Source: JAAYBQ01 sp035403465 (lineage in GTDB: Bacteria > Spirochaetota > UBA4802 > UBA5550). Taken from it: DNA of 7,051 nt. Under the pieces are notes generated by a model, which saw only the letters and a program-made list of their open reading frames with translations, had not been told where the DNA came from and did no database searches. Both the position numbers and the translations under genes were made by a program. This document shows positions 4,528-7,051 of this stretch, piece after piece; position 1 is the stretch's first letter, and every line of letters starts with the position of its first letter. Location: NCBI GenBank assembly GCA_035403465.1, contig DAONFG010000081.1, forward strand, positions 1 to 7,051, given 5' to 3'.

Positions 4528-5847
4528 ATGAAGAGATTTCTATTAGTAGCATTACTTCTCGTTAGTGCAGCTTCTGTATACGCTGCTGATCTCAAGATCA
4601 CAGGCGATGCGGAAGTACGCGGTCTTATGTACGCTGCAGAATATGACGGTGACAATGCAGGAAAAGACAAGTACTTTGATGCAGACTTCAACTTCAATGC
4701 AGCACTGGTTCTTACAGAAAACACAACTGTATTCACAAAGGTTACTTTTGACGCAGAGAACGGCGAAGGTACAGCTACAGTTCCGGACAGCGAAGCAGGT
4801 GAAGCAGCTGCAATGCTTGGCGTTGAAAGGGCATACATAAGCACAAAGTTCCTGCCGGCACTTACAGTTGACGCTGGTCTTATGGGCGGCGGAATGTGGG
4901 GAACAGCTTTCGGCAACACAGAATCCAACGTAACAAGAATTAAAGGTACATACGCTGTTTCTGATGACATTAAAGTTTCGGCTATCTATGAAAAGAACTA
5001 TGAAAGCAACCAGGCCACAGCTGAAGGTGCAGCATATGCAGCAGCATATGCAGTAGCATATGCTACTGCTATCGGAATGGGTGCCGATGAAGATACAGCA
5101 GATGCTGCTGGTCAAGCTGCTGGTGCAACCGCTGTTGGTAATGCTGTAGCAAGTGAAATATCTGACTTTGGCGACACAACATCATATTACCTTTCAGCAA
5201 ACATTAAAGCTGGTGCATTCACAATTATGCCTCTTTTCAGATATCAGGTTAAAGAAACTGATGTATGGGGAGCTGAGCAAGCGTCTGGTGCCGACTTAGA
5301 CTATGAGCCCTGGTCATTTAAAGCTGATATAGCTGTAACAGGCGACCTTGGCATGATAGGCTTTGAAGCTGAAGTTATCTATGAAATGGTAAAATGGGAT
5401 GATCTCAAAGCAGACGACGAAAGCAAATATGGCGTATATGTAGATGTATTTGCAAAACTTGAAATGGCAAAAGCCGGTGTTGCACTGTTCTATGAATCAT
5501 GTGACGAAACAGACGGTACTTTCGCTGCAGGAACAGATTTTGACTTCACACTTCTGAGTGAAGATGACAGCTTTGCTGGTTACATGGGCGGCAAGCTTTA
5601 TGCATCTGAAATCAAGATTGTTGACAAAATCTCTGCTGACGTAGCATTCGCATACATCATGCAGACAAACGATGATGTATTTGAAGATTCTTTCTATGAA
5701 GTAGACGCAGGTGTAAACTATGCAATAGACGCTGCAACAACATACACAATCGAAGGCGGCTATGCTGCTGGTACAGAGAAAGACGCTGGTACTGATTATG
5801 ATTATAATATGTACATGGTAAGGCACAAATTCGCAGTTAAGTTCTAA
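4528..5847 (+). CDS. Porin-like outer-membrane beta-barrel protein
   Basis: The 439-aa protein begins with a clear Sec signal peptide, MKRFLLVALLLVSAASVYA (1-19), cleaved before ADLKITG. The mature part alternates polar and hydrophobic residues in short strands separated by acidic Gly/Asp/Thr loops, for example FNFNAALVLTENTTVFTKVTFDAEN and DISADVAF-like strands near the end. It finishes with the aromatic strand MYMVRHKFAVKF; a C-terminal Phe is the usual sorting signal for the BAM complex. These features indicate an outer-membrane porin or channel; substrate and family are not recognised. An Ala-rich segment (about residues 162-206) with AAYAAAYAVAYATAIG interrupts the barrel pattern and may be an external loop or helix. 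Strongly biased codons (GCA/GCT, ACA), a good ribosome-binding site and a strong terminator suggest high expression. Confidence 0.88.
   Translation: MKRFLLVALLLVSAASVYAADLKITGDAEVRGLMYAAEYDGDNAGKDKYFDADFNFNAALVLTENTTVFTKVTFDAENGEGTATVPDSEAGEAAAMLGVERAYISTKFLPALTVDAGLMGGGMWGTAFGNTESNVTRIKGTYAVSDDIKVSAIYEKNYESNQATAEGAAYAAAYAVAYATAIGMGADEDTADAAGQAAGATAVGNAVASEISDFGDTTSYYLSANIKAGAFTIMPLFRYQVKETDVWGAEQASGADLDYEPWSFKADIAVTGDLGMIGFEAEVIYEMVKWDDLKADDESKYGVYVDVFAKLEMAKAGVALFYESCDETDGTFAAGTDFDFTLLSEDDSFAGYMGGKLYASEIKIVDKISADVAFAYIMQTNDDVFEDSFYEVDAGVNYAIDAATTYTIEGGYAAGTEKDAGTDYDYNMYMVRHKFAVKF
5029..5064 (+). repeat. Short in-frame tandem repeat inside the porin gene
   Basis: GCAGCATAT, GCAGCAGCATAT and GCAGTAGCATAT follow one another, encoding AAY, AAAY and AVAY (residues 168-178). 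The 12-base period and near-identity suggest expansion by slippage. Because the units are multiples of three, copy-number change would alter the length of the loop without breaking the frame. Confidence 0.7.
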
Positions 5848-5873
5848 GATAGTATAAATCTCTTGAACTATAT

Positions 5874-5904
5874 AAAGGCTGCCCGAAGAGGGCAGCCTTT
5901 TTTA
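5874..5904 (+). terminator. Intrinsic terminator of the porin gene
   Basis: AAAGGCTGCCC (5874-5884) pairs perfectly with GGGCAGCCTTT (5890-5900) around a GAAGA loop. The T-run reaches 5903. It lies 27 bases after the stop codon, a classic rho-independent terminator. Confidence 0.93.
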
Positions 5905-5933
5905 TTGACGGCAGCATGCCCTTATCACCGCAT

Positions 5934-6041
5934 GCCCTCACCCGCCCGTTGGGCACCCTCTCCCTTATAGTGATATAAACCTTCTTTAATCATGAAATAA
6001 TTTTCACCATGTAATTTTTGTCCTGACAAACAGGGAGAAGG
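5934..6041 (+). repeat. Diverged copy of the CCCTCTCCC hairpin repeat (L0)
   Basis: GCCCTCACCCGCCC, three to four bases, then GGGCACCCTCTCCC (5934-5964) is the left arm of the repeat family. Its usual loop is replaced by about 68 AT-rich bases, and a variant closing arm GGGAGAAGG stands at 6033-6041. It opens the 622-base gene-free stretch between the porin stop (5847) and the DUF559 gene (6470), which consists largely of copies of this family. Confidence 0.7.
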
Positions 6042-6070
6042 ATTATCATAAAATTTTTGCTGTTATCCCA

Positions 6071-6140
6071 ACGCGACAGGTTTTTTGTGCAGATACTTTA
6101 CCCTGGGAGAGGGGTTAACCGGGACTTGTTTGCGGTTTAT
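6071..6140 (+). repeat. Right part of a hairpin-repeat unit lacking its left arm (L1)
   Basis: From ACGCGACAGG onward the sequence matches the standard unit through GGGAGAGGG (6105-6113) and the linker GGGACTTGTTTGCGGTTTAT. The GCCCTCACCC to CTCTCCC arm that should precede it is missing: TTTGCTGTTATCCCA joins straight to ACGCGACAGG. This looks like a deletion of about 31 bases. Confidence 0.75.
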
Positions 6141-6242
6141 GCCCTCACCCGCCCTCCGGGCACCCTCTCCCGACGCGACAGGTTCTCTGTGCAGATACTT
6201 CCTCCTGGGAGAGGGGATTTGCCAGGACTTGTTTGCTGTTCA
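6141..6242 (+). repeat. Full unit of the 102-bp hairpin repeat (L2)
   Basis: GCCCTCACCCGCCC (6141-6154), GGGCACCCTCTCCC ending at 6171, a 35-base loop containing GACGCGACAGG and GTGCAGATACTT, then GGGAGAGGG (6207-6215) and a linker ending TTGTTTGCTGTT. The stem CCCTCTCCC/GGGAGAGGG has 9 pairs. Together with L1 it forms 6071-6212, which recurs as 6910-7051. Confidence 0.85.
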
Positions 6243-6270
6243 ACTTATACCATCAAAAGTTTATGCTGTA

Positions 6271-6298
6271 CCCTCGCCCTTGCGAAGCATGGGAGAGG
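6271..6298 (+). repeat. Short diverged hairpin of the same style
   Basis: CCCTCGCCC (6271-6279) and GGGAGAGG (6291-6298) face each other across TTGCGAAGCAT. It looks like a minimal or decayed member of the CCCTCNCCC hairpin class. From here to 6403 nothing further could be identified. Confidence 0.4.
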
Positions 6299-6403
6299 TC
6301 GCTCCTTGCCATCCTTGGCACCGCGACATTAGTCCCTCCCTGTCCGTCAGGTGGACGGCCGCAGGCTCGTCCGGGTGAGGCCTTACACTGCAATTTCATG
6401 CTA

Positions 6404-6463
6404 CCCCTTCTCCCCATCCAAACTTCAAAGCGGGAGAAGGTGCCCATCGGGCGGATGAGGGCG
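6404..6463 (-). repeat. Inverted copy of the hairpin repeat beside the DUF559 gene end
   Basis: On the minus strand it reads CGCCCTCATCCGCCC, then GATGGGCACCTTCTCCC, an opposite-orientation copy of the unit's left arm (reverse complement of 6432-6463). The closing arm GGGAGAAGGGG is the reverse complement of 6404-6414. It begins 6 bases beyond the DUF559 stop and could act as a 3'-end hairpin for that gene. With the plus-strand copy at 6878 it brackets the gene as inverted repeats. Confidence 0.75.
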
Positions 6464-6469
6464 TTATGG

Positions 6470-6796
6470 TTAAAGTAAATGCTTTATCCTATCCAGCAGA
6501 ATATTCATATTCACTTCTTCATTACTGATCCGTATAACACGACAGCCGGAATCTTCAATTATTATCTGTCTTAATTCATCATAATCTTTCTGCCTGTCAT
6601 GCACTTTCCCGTCTATCTCAATAGCAAGGCGAAGTTCGTGACAGTAAAAATCCACAATAAAACCTTCAAGATCATGCTGCCGCCTGAACTTCAGGTTACA
6701 GAACCTTCTATTTCTTAAAGCTTCCCACACTTTTGTTTCTTCAGGTGTCTGTTCTTTACGAAGTGTTCGCGCAAATACTTTTTTGTTGTGATGCAT
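6470..6796 (-). CDS. DUF559-family endonuclease-like protein
   Basis: The 108-aa protein matches the DUF559 pattern throughout: LRKEQTPEETKVWEALRNRR (12-31), LKFRRQHDLEGFIVDFYCHE (35-54), LAIEIDGKVHDRQKDYDE (57-74) and RVIRISNEEV. The family shares the restriction-enzyme-like PD-(D/E)xK fold of very-short-patch-repair (Vsr) nucleases; likely active-site acids are D49 and E60 with nearby D62/K64. The start ATG (6796-6794) has a perfect AGGAGG (reverse complement of 6802-6807) 5 bases upstream. The gene appears complete, with no coding partner in the window. Copies of a hairpin repeat lie on both sides, inverted relative to each other. Biological role and substrate are unknown for the family; DNA nicking or repair is likely by homology. 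Confidence 0.9.
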   Translation of the reverse strand: MHHNKKVFARTLRKEQTPEETKVWEALRNRRFCNLKFRRQHDLEGFIVDFYCHELRLAIEIDGKVHDRQKDYDELRQIIIEDSGCRVIRISNEEVNMNILLDRIKHLL

Positions 6797-6877
6797 AGCT
6801 GCCTCCTGCAGGTAATACGTTGACCGGAGACTGGAAGTGAAAAAAATTTGTTGTGTTCAGGAATTTTTTTGACGCAT

Positions 6878-6979
6878 GCCCTCACCCGCCCGCTGGGCAC
6901 CCTCTCCCGACGCGACAGGTTCGCTGTGCAGATACTTTTCCCTGGGAGAGGGGTTAACCGGGACTTGTTTGCGGTTTAT
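6878..6979 (+). repeat. Full unit of the 102-bp hairpin repeat (R1)
   Basis: The unit begins GCCCTCACCC and has CCCTCTCCC at 6900-6908, a 35-base loop with GACGCGACAGG and GTGCAGATACTT, then GGGAGAGGG at 6944-6952 and the linker ending TTTGCGGTTTAT. The next unit starts exactly 102 bases later. The preceding stretch (6808-6877), between the DUF559 ribosome-binding site and this repeat, is AT-rich and holds no recognised feature beyond the likely promoter region of that gene. Confidence 0.88.
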
Positions 6980-7051
6980 GCCCTCACCCGCCCTCCGGGC
7001 ACCCTCTCCCGACGCGACAGGTTCGCTGTGCAGATACTTTTCCCTGGGAGA
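6980..7051 (+). repeat. Second tandem unit, cut by the window end (R2)
   Basis: It starts GCCCTCACCCGCCCTCC and is identical to R1 in the loop up to TTTTCCCTGGGAGA, where the window stops. At least two head-to-tail units therefore lie right of the DUF559 gene, and the array may continue. Confidence 0.88.

Noticed and set aside
4552..5115. Cys-rich minus-strand frame and other frames opposite the porin gene
   Set aside because: They mirror the biased codon usage of the porin gene (GCA/ACA giving Cys on the other strand). The plus-strand protein has a signal peptide, ribosome-binding site and terminator.
6057..6478. Overlapping plus-strand open frames rich in Arg and Pro (6057-6332, 6085-6378, 6233-6478)
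   Set aside because: They consist of translated hairpin repeats in several frames, with no ribosome-binding site and no protein-like composition.
6715..6900. Minus-strand open frame overlapping the start of the DUF559 gene
   Set aside because: It starts inside the hairpin repeat and overlaps the well-supported DUF559 frame and its AGGAGG site.
5931..7051. Possible CRISPR array, from regularly spaced repeats
   Set aside because: Units are about 102 bp and head-to-tail with conserved loops and linkers. There are no unique spacers of uniform length and no cas genes.

Overview
The window comes from a Gram-negative, probably anaerobic bacterium. Evidence for this is the [NiFe]-hydrogenase maturation genes (end of hypD, hypE, hypC) and a signal-peptide-bearing, outer-membrane beta-barrel-like protein ending in phenylalanine. 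The dense load of dispersed palindromic repeats, toxin-antitoxin (TA) genes and small nucleases suggests a repeat-rich genome. The lineage cannot be fixed from this sequence alone.

Layout. Positions 2-1296 hold the last 98 codons of hypD and a complete hypE, coupled by a 1-base stop/start overlap. A GIY-YIG nuclease gene (1387-1689), bounded by inverted copies of a short repeat (1327-1354 and 1698-1738), lies between hypE and hypC (1793-2041). The right-hand repeat supplies a near-consensus -35 box to a perfect TATAAT, so hypC may be driven by a promoter created at this junction. HypC, HypD and HypE cooperate in building the Fe(CN)2CO group of [NiFe]-hydrogenases, with HypE providing cyanide from its C-terminal cysteine.

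Positions 2042-4167 are an accessory region. Two ~138-bp direct repeats (2111-2248, 3149-3287) enclose a RelE/ParE-type TA pair (2348-2830) and a convergent, apparently orphan antitoxin of the TIGR02574 type (2838-3053). Next come a doubtful small ORF and a minus-strand PIN-domain gene translationally coupled to a 64-aa partner (4167-3506). A perfect 44-nt palindrome (4223-4266) lies upstream of the PIN gene.

Positions 4353-5904 form a self-contained transcription unit: an AT-rich regulatory region with two promoter candidates, a 439-aa porin-like protein with an unusual Ala/Tyr repeat, and a strong intrinsic terminator.

Positions 5931-7051 are built from a ~102-bp hairpin repeat (stem CCCTCTCCC/GGGAGAGGG), with intact, broken and inverted copies. 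Embedded in it is a minus-strand DUF559 endonuclease-like gene (6796-6470). A 142-bp stretch left of the gene recurs almost unchanged on the right, up to the window edge.

The main theme is that two unrelated small nuclease genes (GIY-YIG and DUF559) are each bounded by inverted copies of their own palindromic repeat family. This arrangement resembles repeat/nuclease mobile units such as REPIN-RAYT, but with different nuclease folds.
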